DNA from: Mycobacterium scrofulaceum | Lineage (GTDB): Bacteria; Actinomycetota; Actinomycetes; Mycobacteriales; Mycobacteriaceae | Length of the DNA stretch: 64,000 nucleotides | Assembly: GCF_002086735.1 (NCBI RefSeq) | Contig: NZ_MVIJ01000007.1 | Coordinates: 92,652-156,651 of the forward strand | Direction of reading: 5' to 3' | In this document: in pieces, positions 53,695 through 61,904 of the stretch | Layout: each line of letters starts with the position of its first letter | How positions within the stretch are numbered: position 1 is the first letter of the stretch | Translations under genes and position numbers: made by a program | The notes under the pieces: generated by a model | What the model saw: the letters and a program-made list of their open reading frames with translations, nothing else | Database searches by the model: none | What the model was told of the DNA's origin: nothing

Positions 53695-55257
53695 TCAGGC
53701 CGTGCGCTCGGCGAGCGCCTGCCGGGCCGCGTTGTAGCCGGGGATGAAGGTGATGCCCGGCCCGCCGTGGCAGCCGGCGCTGCCCAGGTAGAGACCCTCG
53801 ATCGGAATCGGCTGACCCCGAAACCCCTTGGGGCCGGGCCGGTTCGGACCGATCTGATCGGAGCTCAACAGGCCGTGGCAGTAGTCGCCGCCGGGGGCGC
53901 CGAACATCACCCCCATGTGCCTGGGCGTGAACGTGGTGTGCCGGATGATGCTGCGCTCGAAGTTCGGCGCCAGCCGGGTGATCTTGTCGATCACCCGCTG
54001 GCCCATCTCGACCTTCGCGTCGCCGTAATCGGCTCCGCCCTCGATCGGGAACCACAGGGCGAACGCGGAGGCGGCGTGCTTGCCCGGGGGCGCCAGGTCC
54101 GGGTCGTTTTGCGTGGGGATCTGCAACACGACCGTCGGGTCGGCCGGGACGATTCCGCGCCGAGCGTCCTCCCACTGCCGTTGCACCTCTTCGGGCGTGC
54201 AGAACAGGCCGATCGACGCCTGCATCGCGGGGTCGTTGAGCGCCTCGTAGGGCGGGGCGAACTCCGGTGCCTCCTCGAGCGCGAAATGCATCTGCAGGTA
54301 GCTGCCGCGGTGGTCGGTCCCGGCGTATCGCTGACGGATGTCGCCGGGCAGCAAGGCGGGGTCGATCAGGTCGTTGAGGGTGACGTCCGGCGCGATGCCG
54401 GAGACGACGATCGGGGCGGCCAGCGTGTCGCCGGCCTCCGTGCGCACACCGCGCACCCGCCCGTCGGAGACCAGGATCTCGGTGACCTTGGAACGCAGCC
54501 GGACTTCGCCGCCGTGACTTTCCAGCAGCTCGCTCAGGTGCGAGGTGAGGGCGCCGATGCCGCCGCGCAGCTTCTTCATCTGCATGGTGTCCCCGTCGGG
54601 GACACCCAGGCCGAAGGCGAGCGCCGCCGCGCTGCCCGGCGTGGCGGGCCCTCGGTAAAGGGTGTTGACGGCCAGCACGGTCATCGAGCCGCGCAGCGCA
54701 CCGTGCTTCTCGCGGTCCGGGAGGTAGCGGTCCAAGACGTCGGTGACCGAACCGAACAGCATGTCGTCGATGGCCGAGCGTTCGAATTCGTTTGTGGCGC
54801 AAGCGTACATCTCGTCGAAAGTCTTGGGCTCCGTGCCCGCCTCGAACCGGCCCAGCGCCCGGGTGGGCGCCTGGCTCCACGCCATCAGCCCCGCCATCCC
54901 GTTGACGGCGTCCGCCCCGTGCACCTCGTTGAGGTGGGTGAACAGCTTCATCGGGTCGCTGTACTGGATCAGTGGGTCGTCGCCGACGCCGCGGACCGCC
55001 ACCGACATCACGTCCAGGTCGATCGTGGGCAGCGTGTCCAGGCCCAGCTCCTCGACCACGACCATCGACGTCGGGAATTGCACCGACCCGGCGATCTCGA
55101 ACCGGTACCCGTCGAAAAGTTCGACCGTCGAAGCCATCCCGCCGGCGTAGAGCTTGGAATCCAGGCACACCGTCCGCAATCCGGCCTTCTGCAGCAGCAC
55201 CGCCGCCGCCAGACCGTTGTGCCCGGCACCGATAACTATCGCGTCGTAATCAGACAT
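53695..55257 (-). CDS. FAD-dependent oxidoreductase, phytoene dehydrogenase-like (Rv3829c homologue)
   Basis: A 520-aa flavoprotein with an N-terminal Rossmann motif AIVIGAGHNGLAAAV at about residues 5-19 and a C-terminal FAD-contacting segment YLGSAGCHGGPGITFIPGYNAA, as in the phytoene desaturase/NAD(P)-binding oxidoreductase family. The substrate is unknown. The start at 55257 (MSDYDAI) follows GGGAGG at 7-nt spacing. An operator palindrome (55298-55317) lies about 40 bp upstream, so it is probably controlled by the adjacent TetR protein. Confidence 0.85.
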   Translation of the reverse strand: MSDYDAIVIGAGHNGLAAAVLLQKAGLRTVCLDSKLYAGGMASTVELFDGYRFEIAGSVQFPTSMVVVEELGLDTLPTIDLDVMSVAVRGVGDDPLIQYSDPMKLFTHLNEVHGADAVNGMAGLMAWSQAPTRALGRFEAGTEPKTFDEMYACATNEFERSAIDDMLFGSVTDVLDRYLPDREKHGALRGSMTVLAVNTLYRGPATPGSAAALAFGLGVPDGDTMQMKKLRGGIGALTSHLSELLESHGGEVRLRSKVTEILVSDGRVRGVRTEAGDTLAAPIVVSGIAPDVTLNDLIDPALLPGDIRQRYAGTDHRGSYLQMHFALEEAPEFAPPYEALNDPAMQASIGLFCTPEEVQRQWEDARRGIVPADPTVVLQIPTQNDPDLAPPGKHAASAFALWFPIEGGADYGDAKVEMGQRVIDKITRLAPNFERSIIRHTTFTPRHMGVMFGAPGGDYCHGLLSSDQIGPNRPGPKGFRGQPIPIEGLYLGSAGCHGGPGITFIPGYNAARQALAERTA

Positions 55258-55297
55258 GTCCTGACCTCCCGCACAGCAGGCTGGCATGCGGCCAAAG

Positions 55298-55317
55298 TTT
55301 TGTCAATTATGACGAAA
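55298..55317. promoter_or_regulatory. TetR operator palindrome (proximal to oxidoreductase gene)
   Basis: TTTTGTCAATTATGACGAAA is an 8+8 inverted repeat with a 4-nt spacer and one mismatch, matching the perfect copy upstream of the TetR gene (55955-55974). It lies between the TetR and oxidoreductase genes and overlaps the TAA stop codon of the TetR gene at 55307-55309. It is a good operator candidate for the downstream oxidoreductase. Confidence 0.8.
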
Positions 55318-55930
55318 CTGTGGTGACCCAGGTACCGGAGATACCCTCCCTCAGCGATTCCAGCGCGACGTGCGACATCCGCGCCAGCTCACCGAGGGAC
55401 CGCTCCTCGCCGACCATCCAGGCTTCCATCGCGCCGAACACCGCGGCCGCGATGCAGCGGGCAGTCACGGTAATGCGTAGCCGCGCATCGGGCTTTCGTC
55501 GCCCCGCGCAGCTACGCAGCTCCAGTTGCGCTTCGATGGCGTCGGCGAGGTCGGCCTGGACGTCGCGAATGTGGCGATGAATGCGGTCCTGGTCGAGCTC
55601 ACCACCTCGCATCGCCGCGATTTTCGCCACGGCCTCAACGTCATAGGGGAACGCGAAGATGGCCGACTGAACGGAATCGATGACCGGTTCGTCAGCGGGT
55701 CTCGCGCCCAACGCCGCGCGAAACCAGTTCAGTCCGGTGTAGTCGGCAAACAATAGATCGTGCTTGGAGCTGAAATGCCGATAGAAGGTGCGCAGCGAGA
55801 CTCCGGCGTCGGCCGCGATCTGCTCGGCCGACGTGTCCTCGACCCCCTGGGCCAGGAAGCGCACCATGGCGGCCTGGCGCAACGCCTCACGAGTGCGTTC
55901 GCTGCGCGCCGTCTGCGCCGGCCTGACCAT
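55307..55930 (-). CDS. TetR-family transcriptional regulator (Rv3830c homologue)
   Basis: A 207-aa TetR regulator. The N-terminal helix-turn-helix covers about residues 12-60 (AEQIAADAGVSLRTFYRHFSSK), and the rest is a ligand-binding/dimerisation domain of unknown ligand. Two matching 20-bp palindromes flank the gene, one before its own start (55955-55974) and one before the oxidoreductase gene, so it probably controls both itself and its neighbours by repression. The divergent membrane-protein gene (56002) may be regulated as well. Confidence 0.88.
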   Translation of the reverse strand: MVRPAQTARSERTREALRQAAMVRFLAQGVEDTSAEQIAADAGVSLRTFYRHFSSKHDLLFADYTGLNWFRAALGARPADEPVIDSVQSAIFAFPYDVEAVAKIAAMRGGELDQDRIHRHIRDVQADLADAIEAQLELRSCAGRRKPDARLRITVTARCIAAAVFGAMEAWMVGEERSLGELARMSHVALESLREGISGTWVTTVSS

Positions 55931-55954
55931 GCAAGTAAGTTACCCCAAGCTGCC

Positions 55955-55974
55955 TTTTGTCACTATTGACAAAA
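55955..55974. promoter_or_regulatory. TetR operator palindrome between divergent genes
   Basis: TTTTGTCACTATTGACAAAA is a perfect 8+8 inverted repeat with a 4-nt spacer. It lies 24 bp upstream of the tetR start and 27 bp upstream of the ATG at 56002, so one bound dimer could control both divergent genes. The same motif with one change occurs at 55298-55317. Confidence 0.88.
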
Positions 55975-56001
55975 CTTTGGCCCGCGGGTCAGACTGCGCG
56001 C

Positions 56002-56487
56002 ATGGTCTCGCTTCTTGTGCACGCCGTTCTCGGGCTCAGTGTCATCGGCTGGATTGTCGCCTCGAATTCGAGGGTCTTCGCCCGGCCCCCCGGTGGTCCG
56101 CTGTTCTCGCCGCTGGAGTGCGTTTACTACCTCGTCGGCATCGCATCGGTCGCCCTGGGTTGGTACTTCAACATCACCTACGTGGAGCAGTATTCGCACG
56201 GCTCCACCAACCCGCTGTGGGGCGAACACGGCAGCTGGGCCGAGTACATCAGGCTGATGTTCACCAACCCGGCCGCCAGTTCCGCCAGCCAGGACTACAC
56301 GATCGCGAATGTGATTCTGCTGCCGCTGTTTACGATCGTGGACGGCTACCGTCGGGGAATCAGACACCCGTGGCTGTACTTCGTGTCCAGCCTGTTCACC
56401 AGCTTCGCGTTCGCGTTCGCCTTCTACTTCGCCACCATGGAGCGCCAGCGCCGGCACGAACAGGCCCGCGAAACGGTGGACGCCTAG
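56002..56487 (+). CDS. Small membrane protein (Rv3831 homologue, DUF2834-like)
   Basis: A 161-aa protein with about four membrane helices (LLVHAVLGLSVIGWIVA, LECVYYLVGIASVALGWYF, VILLPLFTIVDG and FVSSLFTSFAFAFAFYFA). I recognise it by synteny as Rv3831. The function is unknown. The start at 56002 (MVSLLVHAV) is chosen because the hydrophobic helix begins directly. An in-frame start at 55957 would lie inside the operator palindrome. It overlaps the convergent methyltransferase gene by 4 bp. Confidence 0.78.
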   Translation: MVSLLVHAVLGLSVIGWIVASNSRVFARPPGGPLFSPLECVYYLVGIASVALGWYFNITYVEQYSHGSTNPLWGEHGSWAEYIRLMFTNPAASSASQDYTIANVILLPLFTIVDGYRRGIRHPWLYFVSSLFTSFAFAFAFYFATMERQRRHEQARETVDA

Positions 56488-57056
56488 GCCCCCGGTTTGG
56501 TTGCCCGCCACCGCTGCCGGCCACCGCTGACGTCGGCGCGGACGTCGGTGAATCCGGCGCCCCGGAGCCGCCTCGGCAGATCCTTCGGCGCGACGGGGTT
56601 GTAGGTGTCGGCGACGTGGAGCAGCCGGAAGGTCAGGGAGGGGACGCCGTCGCTACCGGCGAAGCTCCCGCCCGGCTGCAGCACCCGGAACGCCTCGGCG
56701 AAAAGCCGGTCCTGCAATTCGGCGCTGGGAACGTGGTGCAGCATCGTGAAGCACACCACCGAGCCGAAGTGGTCGGCGGGCAGCCCGGTGACGGTGCCGT
56801 CGCCGTGGATGATGCGGGCCCGGTCGCCGTAGCGTCGCTGCAAACGCTCGGCCATCGCGGCATCGACCTCGACAGCGGTGAGCGAATTCGCCCTGTCCAG
56901 CAGGGCGCGCGTCGTCGCGCCGTATCCCGGGCCGATTTCCAAAGTGCGAGAGCCCAATTCGACGCCGTCCAACGCCCACGGCAGCAGCTGATCGGCCACC
57001 GCCTTCGCCCAGCCCGCCGAGCTGCACCGGCGCCGGTGCAACAGATTCATCGCCAT
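56484..57056 (-). CDS. SAM-dependent methyltransferase (Rv3832c homologue)
   Basis: A 190-aa class I methyltransferase. Motif I LEIGPGYGATTR at residues 39-50 binds SAM, an acidic VEVDAAM follows, and the segment VVCFTMLHHVPSAELQDRLF corresponds to motif II. The acceptor is not known. The start at 57056 (MAMNLLH) is chosen because it lies at the right distance before motif I. An upstream extension to 57173 runs through the divergent AraC promoter. The divergent AraC gene may regulate it. Confidence 0.83.
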   Translation of the reverse strand: MAMNLLHRRRCSSAGWAKAVADQLLPWALDGVELGSRTLEIGPGYGATTRALLDRANSLTAVEVDAAMAERLQRRYGDRARIIHGDGTVTGLPADHFGSVVCFTMLHHVPSAELQDRLFAEAFRVLQPGGSFAGSDGVPSLTFRLLHVADTYNPVAPKDLPRRLRGAGFTDVRADVSGGRQRWRATKPGA

Positions 57057-57096
57057 AGCGCCGACGCTATGCCGCCGCTCGCGGTGCGGGCTTCCG

Positions 57097-57113
57097 ATAA
57101 TCTGCCGGATTAT
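57097..57113. promoter_or_regulatory. Palindrome at the AraC-gene start codon
   Basis: ATAATC-TGCCG-GATTAT is a perfect 6+6 inverted repeat at 57097-57113. It extends outward with TTCCG at 57092-57096 and CGGAA at 57116-57120. It lies between the methyltransferase gene and the AraC-type gene and overlaps the latter's ATG at 57112, which suits repression of the regulator gene by itself or by another factor. Confidence 0.55.
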
Positions 57114-57852
57114 GTCGGAAATCGGCCAGCACCGGCGCGCGACGTCGTCGCAGGCGCTTCCCCCGGGCGCCAAGATCGAGCGGCACCGGCATGCCTTGGA
57201 CCAGATCGTCTACCCGTCCTCGGGCGCGGTCTCGGTCACCACCGCGGCGGGAACCTGGATCACGCCGGCGAACCGGGCGATCTGGATACCGGCGGGCTGC
57301 TGGCACGAACACCGGTTCCACGGGCACACGCAGTTTCACGGTGTCGCCCTGGATCCCGGCCGGTACCGTCGCGCGCCCGCGGCACCGGCCGTGCTCGCGG
57401 TCAGCCCGCTGATGCGTGAACTCATCATCGCGTGTTCGCAGAACGCGGGCACCGACTCCGACGAGCACCACCGGATGCTGGCGGTGCTGCACGATCAGCT
57501 GCAGGCGACCGGCGCCGGCGAGCCGCTGTGGGTTCCGACGCCCGTCGACGGCCGGCTGCGGGCGGCGTGCGCGCTGATCGCCGGTAACCTGCGCGAGCCG
57601 TTGACGTTGCGGCAGCTCGGCGACCGGGTCGGTGTCGGCCAGCGCACGCTGAGCCGGCTGTTTCGCGACGAGCTGGCGATGACGTATCCGCAATGGCGCA
57701 CGCAGCTGCGGCTGCAACGCGCGCTGGTGCTGCTCGCCGAGCGCCGCGACGTCACGTCGGTGGCCTCCGAATGCGGCTGGGCCACGCCGAGTGCCTTCAT
57801 CGACACCTACCGGCGGGCCTTCGGGCACACCCCGGGCGCCCGCCGCTTTTAG
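57112..57852 (+). CDS. AraC-family regulator with cupin domain (Rv3833 homologue)
   Basis: A 246-aa regulator. The N-terminal part is a cupin-like effector domain ([20 protein letters not shown], with further His-rich segments near residues 65-77). The C-terminal ~100 residues form a double helix-turn-helix ([19 protein letters not shown] and [21 protein letters not shown]). It is divergent from the methyltransferase gene, a common layout for AraC targets. It ends 4 bp into the convergent serS gene. The ligand is unknown. Confidence 0.87.
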   Translation: MSEIGQHRRATSSQALPPGAKIERHRHALDQIVYPSSGAVSVTTAAGTWITPANRAIWIPAGCWHEHRFHGHTQFHGVALDPGRYRRAPAAPAVLAVSPLMRELIIACSQNAGTDSDEHHRMLAVLHDQLQATGAGEPLWVPTPVDGRLRAACALIAGNLREPLTLRQLGDRVGVGQRTLSRLFRDELAMTYPQWRTQLRLQRALVLLAERRDVTSVASECGWATPSAFIDTYRRAFGHTPGARRF

Positions 57853-59108
57853 CCGCCGGGCTCGAGCAGCTCGGTGCCGACGAACGGCACCAGCGCCTCG
57901 GGCACCCGCACGCTGCCGTCGGGCTGTTGGTGGTTTTCCAGGATCGCGACCAGCCACCGGGTGGTGCCCAGCGTCCCGTTGAGGGTGGCCGCGGTCTGCG
58001 GCTTGCCGCCGTCGTCGCGGTAGCGCGTCGCCAGCCGGCGCGCCTGGAAGGTGGTGCAGTTCGACGTCGACGTCAGCTCGCGGTAGGTGCCCTGCGTGGG
58101 AACCCATGCCTCGCAGTCGAACTTGCGGGCGGCCGACGACCCGAGATCGCCGGCGGCGACGTCGATGACCCGGTACGGCACCCCGATGCGGGCCAGCATC
58201 TCGCGTTGCCAGCCCAGCAGGCGCTCGTGTTCGGCCTCGGCGTCGGCGGGCTTGCAGTAGACGAAGCCCTCGACCTTGTCGAACTGGTGCACCCGGATGA
58301 TGCCGCGGGTGTCCTTGCCGTAGCTGCCGGCCTCCCGGCGGAAGCACGACGACCAGCCCGCGTACCGCAGCGGCCCGCCGGACAGATCCAGGATCTCGTC
58401 GGCGTGGTAGCCGGCCAGCGGCACCTCGGAGGTGCCGACCAGGTAGAGGTCGTCGGCCTCCACGCGGTAGATCTCGTCGGCGTGGGCGCCGAGGAACCCG
58501 GTGCCGGCCATCACCTCCGGGCGCACCAGCACCGGCGGGATCATCGGGATGAAGCCGTTCTCGACGACCAGCCGCAGCGCGAGCTGCAGCAGCCCCAGCT
58601 GCAGCAGCGCGCCCCGGCCGGTCAGGAAGTAGAAGCGCGAGCCGGACACCTTGGCGCCGCGCTGCATGTCGATGAGCCCCAGCGACTCCCCCAGCTCGAG
58701 GTGGTCCTTCGGGTTCTCCAGCCGGGGGGGTTCGCCCACCACGTCCAGGACGCGGTAGTCGTTTTCCCCGCCGGCGGGGACGCCGTCGATGACGACGTTG
58801 GAGATCGCCATGTGTGCGGCGGTGAACGCCGCCTCGGCGGCGGTCTGCTCGCTCTCTGCGGCCTTGACCTGCTCGGCCAATTCCTTAGCGCGCGCCAACC
58901 TGGCCGGGCGTTCCTCAGGGGACGCGGCGCCGACGCTCTTGCTGGCGGATTTCTGTTCCGCGCGCAGGGCGTCGGCCGACGAGATCGCCGCCCGGCGCGC
59001 GGCATCGGCCGCCAGCAGGGCGTCGACCAGGGCCGGGTCCTCGCCGCGGCTGAGCTGGGAGCGGCGCACGGCGTCCGGGTCTTCCCGTAGCAACTTCAGC
59101 TCGATCAC
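57849..59108 (-). CDS. serS: Seryl-tRNA synthetase
   Basis: A 419-aa class II aminoacyl-tRNA synthetase, the length of the M. tuberculosis protein. The N-terminal coiled-coil arm (residues ~30-105) binds the long variable arm of tRNA-Ser. Motif 2 (SSCFRREAG) and motif 3 ([15 protein letters not shown]) are intact. The GTG start at 59108 gives the conserved [12 protein letters not shown]. An in-frame start at 59198 would run 30 codons upstream. It is convergent with the AraC gene and divergent from the next gene. Confidence 0.97.
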   Translation of the reverse strand: MIELKLLREDPDAVRRSQLSRGEDPALVDALLAADAARRAAISSADALRAEQKSASKSVGAASPEERPARLARAKELAEQVKAAESEQTAAEAAFTAAHMAISNVVIDGVPAGGENDYRVLDVVGEPPRLENPKDHLELGESLGLIDMQRGAKVSGSRFYFLTGRGALLQLGLLQLALRLVVENGFIPMIPPVLVRPEVMAGTGFLGAHADEIYRVEADDLYLVGTSEVPLAGYHADEILDLSGGPLRYAGWSSCFRREAGSYGKDTRGIIRVHQFDKVEGFVYCKPADAEAEHERLLGWQREMLARIGVPYRVIDVAAGDLGSSAARKFDCEAWVPTQGTYRELTSTSNCTTFQARRLATRYRDDGGKPQTAATLNGTLGTTRWLVAILENHQQPDGSVRVPEALVPFVGTELLEPGG

Positions 59109-59221
59109 GGCCCCGACACTACTTTCACCGGCTCGGCCCGGCGCGCAGAGCATCCCACCACGGCCAGTCGCAGGACTCACATCCGTAACTTTTGTCACGC
59201 CGCCCAGGTCCTGCTGTCAGA

Positions 59222-60589
59222 ATGGAGCCGATGTCGCAAGCGCCCGAAACGGACCATCCGGAAGCCCCGGAGGCCGACGCCCCCGCCGCCGAGCCGGAAC
59301 AGCCGCACGCCGGCTTCCGGTGGCCGCGGAGTCTGCAGGCCCAGGCCACCCGGCGGGCCCTATTGCTCACCGCGTTGGGCGGCCTGCTGATCGCCGGGCT
59401 GGTCACCGCGCTGCCGATCGGCGGCACCGGGCCCGGGCGACTGTCCGGCTATCTGGACGGCAACCCCGTTCCCACCACGGGAAGCAAGAGCGACGCCGCC
59501 TTCAACAAGGCCGCCGCCGGTGACTGCCTGATGTGGCCCGACACCACCCCCGAATCCGCGAAGACCGTCAACTGCGCCGAGGACCACAAGTTCGAAGTCG
59601 CCGAGTCCGTCGACATGCGGACGTTCCCGGGCTCCGAGTACGGGCCCAACGCCGCTCCCCCGTCGCCCGCCCGCATCCAGCAGATCACCCAGGAACAGTG
59701 CGAATCCGCGGTGCGCAACTACCTCGGCCCGAAATTCGATCCCAACAGCAAGTTCACCGTCAGCCTGCTGTGGCCCGGCGACCGGGCCTGGCGCCAATCC
59801 GGCGAGCGCCGCATGCTCTGTGGCCTGCAACTGCCCGGCATGAACAACCAGCAACAGGCCTTCAAGGGCAAGGTCGCCGACATCGACCAGTCCAAGGTCT
59901 GGCCCGCCGGCACCTGCCTGGGCATCGACCCGACGACCAACCAGCCGATCGACGCCCCCGTCGAGTGCGCGGCACCGCACGCGATGGAGGTGACCGGCAC
60001 GGTCAACCTGGCCGAGAAGTTCCCCGGCGCGCTGCCCGCCGAGCCCGACCAGGACGGCTACATCAAGGATTTGTGCACCAAGATGACGGACGCCTACCTG
60101 GCGCCGGTCAAGCTGCGCACCACGACCCTGACGCTGATCTATCCCACCGTTCCGCTGGCCAGCTGGACGGCCGGCAGCCGCGAGGTCGCCTGCAGCATCG
60201 GCGCCACGCTGGGCAACGGCGGCTGGGCCACGCTGGTCAACAGCGCCAAGGGCCAACTGCTCATCAACGGGCAGCCGCCGGTGCCGCCCCCCGACATCCC
60301 CGAAGAGCGGCTCACCATGCCACCGATACCGCTCCAGGTGCCGGCCCAGGCCCCGCCGAGCCAGGCCAGCGCTCCCCCGGAGATCCCGCCGAACAACCAG
60401 CACCTGCCCGGCCAGCAGCCGGTGGTGACGCCGCCGCAGGCGCCCGCATCGGACACCCCGCCCCCGCAGGCGCCGCCCCCCGCGGACGCCGGAGCACCAC
60501 CGCAGGCGCCACCCCCGCCGGACGGGGGAGCGCCGCCGCCGCCGGCGCCGCCGGAGGCACCGCCCGCGCCGCCGCCGCCCGGGGGCTAG
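59222..60589 (+). CDS. Septum-formation-domain membrane protein (Rv3835 homologue)
   Basis: A 455-aa protein with a cytoplasmic Pro/Glu-rich N-terminus (residues 1-44), one membrane helix (45-66) and a large extracytoplasmic part with Cys pairs (segments AAAGDCLMWPD, NCAEDHKFEVAE and ECAAPHAMEVTG). This pattern matches the septum_form/DUF4190-type repeat seen in actinobacterial envelope proteins. The C-terminal ~90 residues are Pro-rich and low complexity. The function is not known. The start at 59222 has no good ribosome-binding site, and a start at 59231 is also possible; the transcript may be leaderless. Confidence 0.8.
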   Translation: MEPMSQAPETDHPEAPEADAPAAEPEQPHAGFRWPRSLQAQATRRALLLTALGGLLIAGLVTALPIGGTGPGRLSGYLDGNPVPTTGSKSDAAFNKAAAGDCLMWPDTTPESAKTVNCAEDHKFEVAESVDMRTFPGSEYGPNAAPPSPARIQQITQEQCESAVRNYLGPKFDPNSKFTVSLLWPGDRAWRQSGERRMLCGLQLPGMNNQQQAFKGKVADIDQSKVWPAGTCLGIDPTTNQPIDAPVECAAPHAMEVTGTVNLAEKFPGALPAEPDQDGYIKDLCTKMTDAYLAPVKLRTTTLTLIYPTVPLASWTAGSREVACSIGATLGNGGWATLVNSAKGQLLINGQPPVPPPDIPEERLTMPPIPLQVPAQAPPSQASAPPEIPPNNQHLPGQQPVVTPPQAPASDTPPPQAPPPADAGAPPQAPPPPDGGAPPPPAPPEAPPAPPPPGG

Positions 60590-60593
60590 CCGA

Positions 60594-60944
60594 ATGCCCG
60601 CGCGGATGGACCCGCAGCGGTTCGACGAGCTGGTGTCCGACGCGCTCGACCTGATCCCGCCCGAGCTGGCGGCGGCGATGGACAACGTCGTCGTCCTGGT
60701 CGCCGATCGCCACCCCGAGGACGGCGAACTGCTCGGGCTGTACGAGGGGGTCGCCCTGACCGAGCGCGACTCGGATTACGCCGGATCCCTGCCCGACGCC
60801 ATCACGATTTATCGTGAGGCGCTGCTGGACGTCTGCGAATCCGACGACGAGGTCGTCGAGGAAGTCGCGATCACGGTGGTCCACGAGATCGCCCACCACT
60901 TCGGCATCGACGACGCCCGCCTGGAGGAGCTCGGCTGGGCCTGA
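60594..60944 (+). CDS. Zincin-like metalloprotease-family protein (Rv3836 homologue)
   Basis: A 116-aa protein with a complete metal motif HEIAHHFGIDD (His97, Glu98, His101, then Gly-Ile-Asp). This is the minimal-protease family (PF06262-like), in which the metal is bound by HExxHxxGxxD. Activity is not established. It starts 4 bp after the preceding stop, so the two genes are probably co-transcribed. A second in-frame ATG at 60606 is possible. Confidence 0.85.
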   Translation: MPARMDPQRFDELVSDALDLIPPELAAAMDNVVVLVADRHPEDGELLGLYEGVALTERDSDYAGSLPDAITIYREALLDVCESDDEVVEEVAITVVHEIAHHFGIDDARLEELGWA

Positions 60945-61018
60945 CGGCCCGTCCGCCATGCCGGGGTCCATGGGCGCGGCATCCCGGATTTGTCCGCGGC
61001 CGGTGCTATGAACGGGTT

Positions 61019-61210
61019 ATGAGTGCTGACTGCCGCGACTGCCGGGCAGGCCTAGATCACTGTCACGGCACCATCATCCTGCACGCTCTGCGCCGCTCGG
61101 AATGTACGGAGCCGGACTGCTTCAGCCCCGAGCTGTTGCCGCACGCCTTCGTCGTCGACTGCGACGCCGTCGGCTGCGGATGCTGCGAGTCCGTCGCGCT
61201 GGCCGTCTGA
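61019..61210 (+). CDS. Small cysteine-rich protein
   Basis: A 63-aa protein with nine cysteines, at residues 5, 8, 15, 29, 34, 48, 53, 55 and 56, plus several histidines (DHCHG). There is no signal peptide or membrane helix. The Cys/His pattern suggests a metal-binding or zinc-ribbon-like mini-protein. I recall similar small proteins in actinobacteria but no named family. The ORF is intact with the ATG at 61019. It ends 7 bp before the convergent phosphatase gene end. Confidence 0.62.
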   Translation: MSADCRDCRAGLDHCHGTIILHALRRSECTEPDCFSPELLPHAFVVDCDAVGCGCCESVALAV

Positions 61211-61217
61211 CCGCCCG

Positions 61218-61904
61218 TCAGCCCATCGGGTCGGTGCTCGAGTGCACCGCGTCCGCGACGGGCTCGGCGCCGGCCTCGGGATAGAACGGCGGTGTCAGGG
61301 TCCCCCACCGCACGCAGCTCCAGCGCCCGTCGGTGATCGGCGCCAGCACCACCGATTCGGCGTTGTCGAGGTGGTTGTCCAGCGCGAAGGTGGCTTCCAC
61401 CCCGGCGAGCACCGCCGCGGCCAGGCGGATGGCCGCGCCGTGGGAGACGACGACGATGTCGCCGCTCCAGTCGTGGTCGTCGAGGTAGCGCAGGCGCAGC
61501 TCGGTGAGCACGGGGACGTAGCGGTCCAACACGTCGTTGCCGGTTTCCCCGCCGGGCAGCGGGACGTCGAGGTCGCCGTGATGCCAGCGCTCGTAGATCG
61601 CGTTGAATTCGGCGACCGCGTCGTCGTCGCTGCGGTTTTCCAGCCCCCCGACCTGAACCTCGTGGATGCCGGGCATCTCGATCGCGCCCAGCTCGAGCTC
61701 GCCGCCGATCACCCCGGCCGTCTGCGACGCGCGGATCGCCACCGAGTGGGCGAGCAGCGCCGGCCGCCCCGCGCGCCGGGCGAAGGCGCGGGCCTGGTCG
61801 CGGCCCAGCGGCGTCAGCTCGGCGCCGGGCGGGCGGGTGTCCAGCCTGCGTTCGACGTTGCCGTACGACTGGCCATGCCGCAGGAGCACCAGCCGTCCGG
61901 TCAT
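61218..61904 (-). CDS. Histidine-phosphatase/phosphoglycerate-mutase-family protein (Rv3837c homologue)
   Basis: A 228-aa histidine phosphatase. The catalytic motif LLRHGQSYGN has nucleophile His10 with Arg9, and the second His is His155 (VVVSHGAA), with an acidic residue near Glu82. Such proteins act as broad phosphatases rather than glycolytic mutases. The start ATG overlaps the pheA stop (ATGA), so it is translationally coupled to pheA, and may share a metabolic role with it. Confidence 0.87.
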   Translation of the reverse strand: MTGRLVLLRHGQSYGNVERRLDTRPPGAELTPLGRDQARAFARRAGRPALLAHSVAIRASQTAGVIGGELELGAIEMPGIHEVQVGGLENRSDDDAVAEFNAIYERWHHGDLDVPLPGGETGNDVLDRYVPVLTELRLRYLDDHDWSGDIVVVSHGAAIRLAAAVLAGVEATFALDNHLDNAESVVLAPITDGRWSCVRWGTLTPPFYPEAGAEPVADAVHSSTDPMG

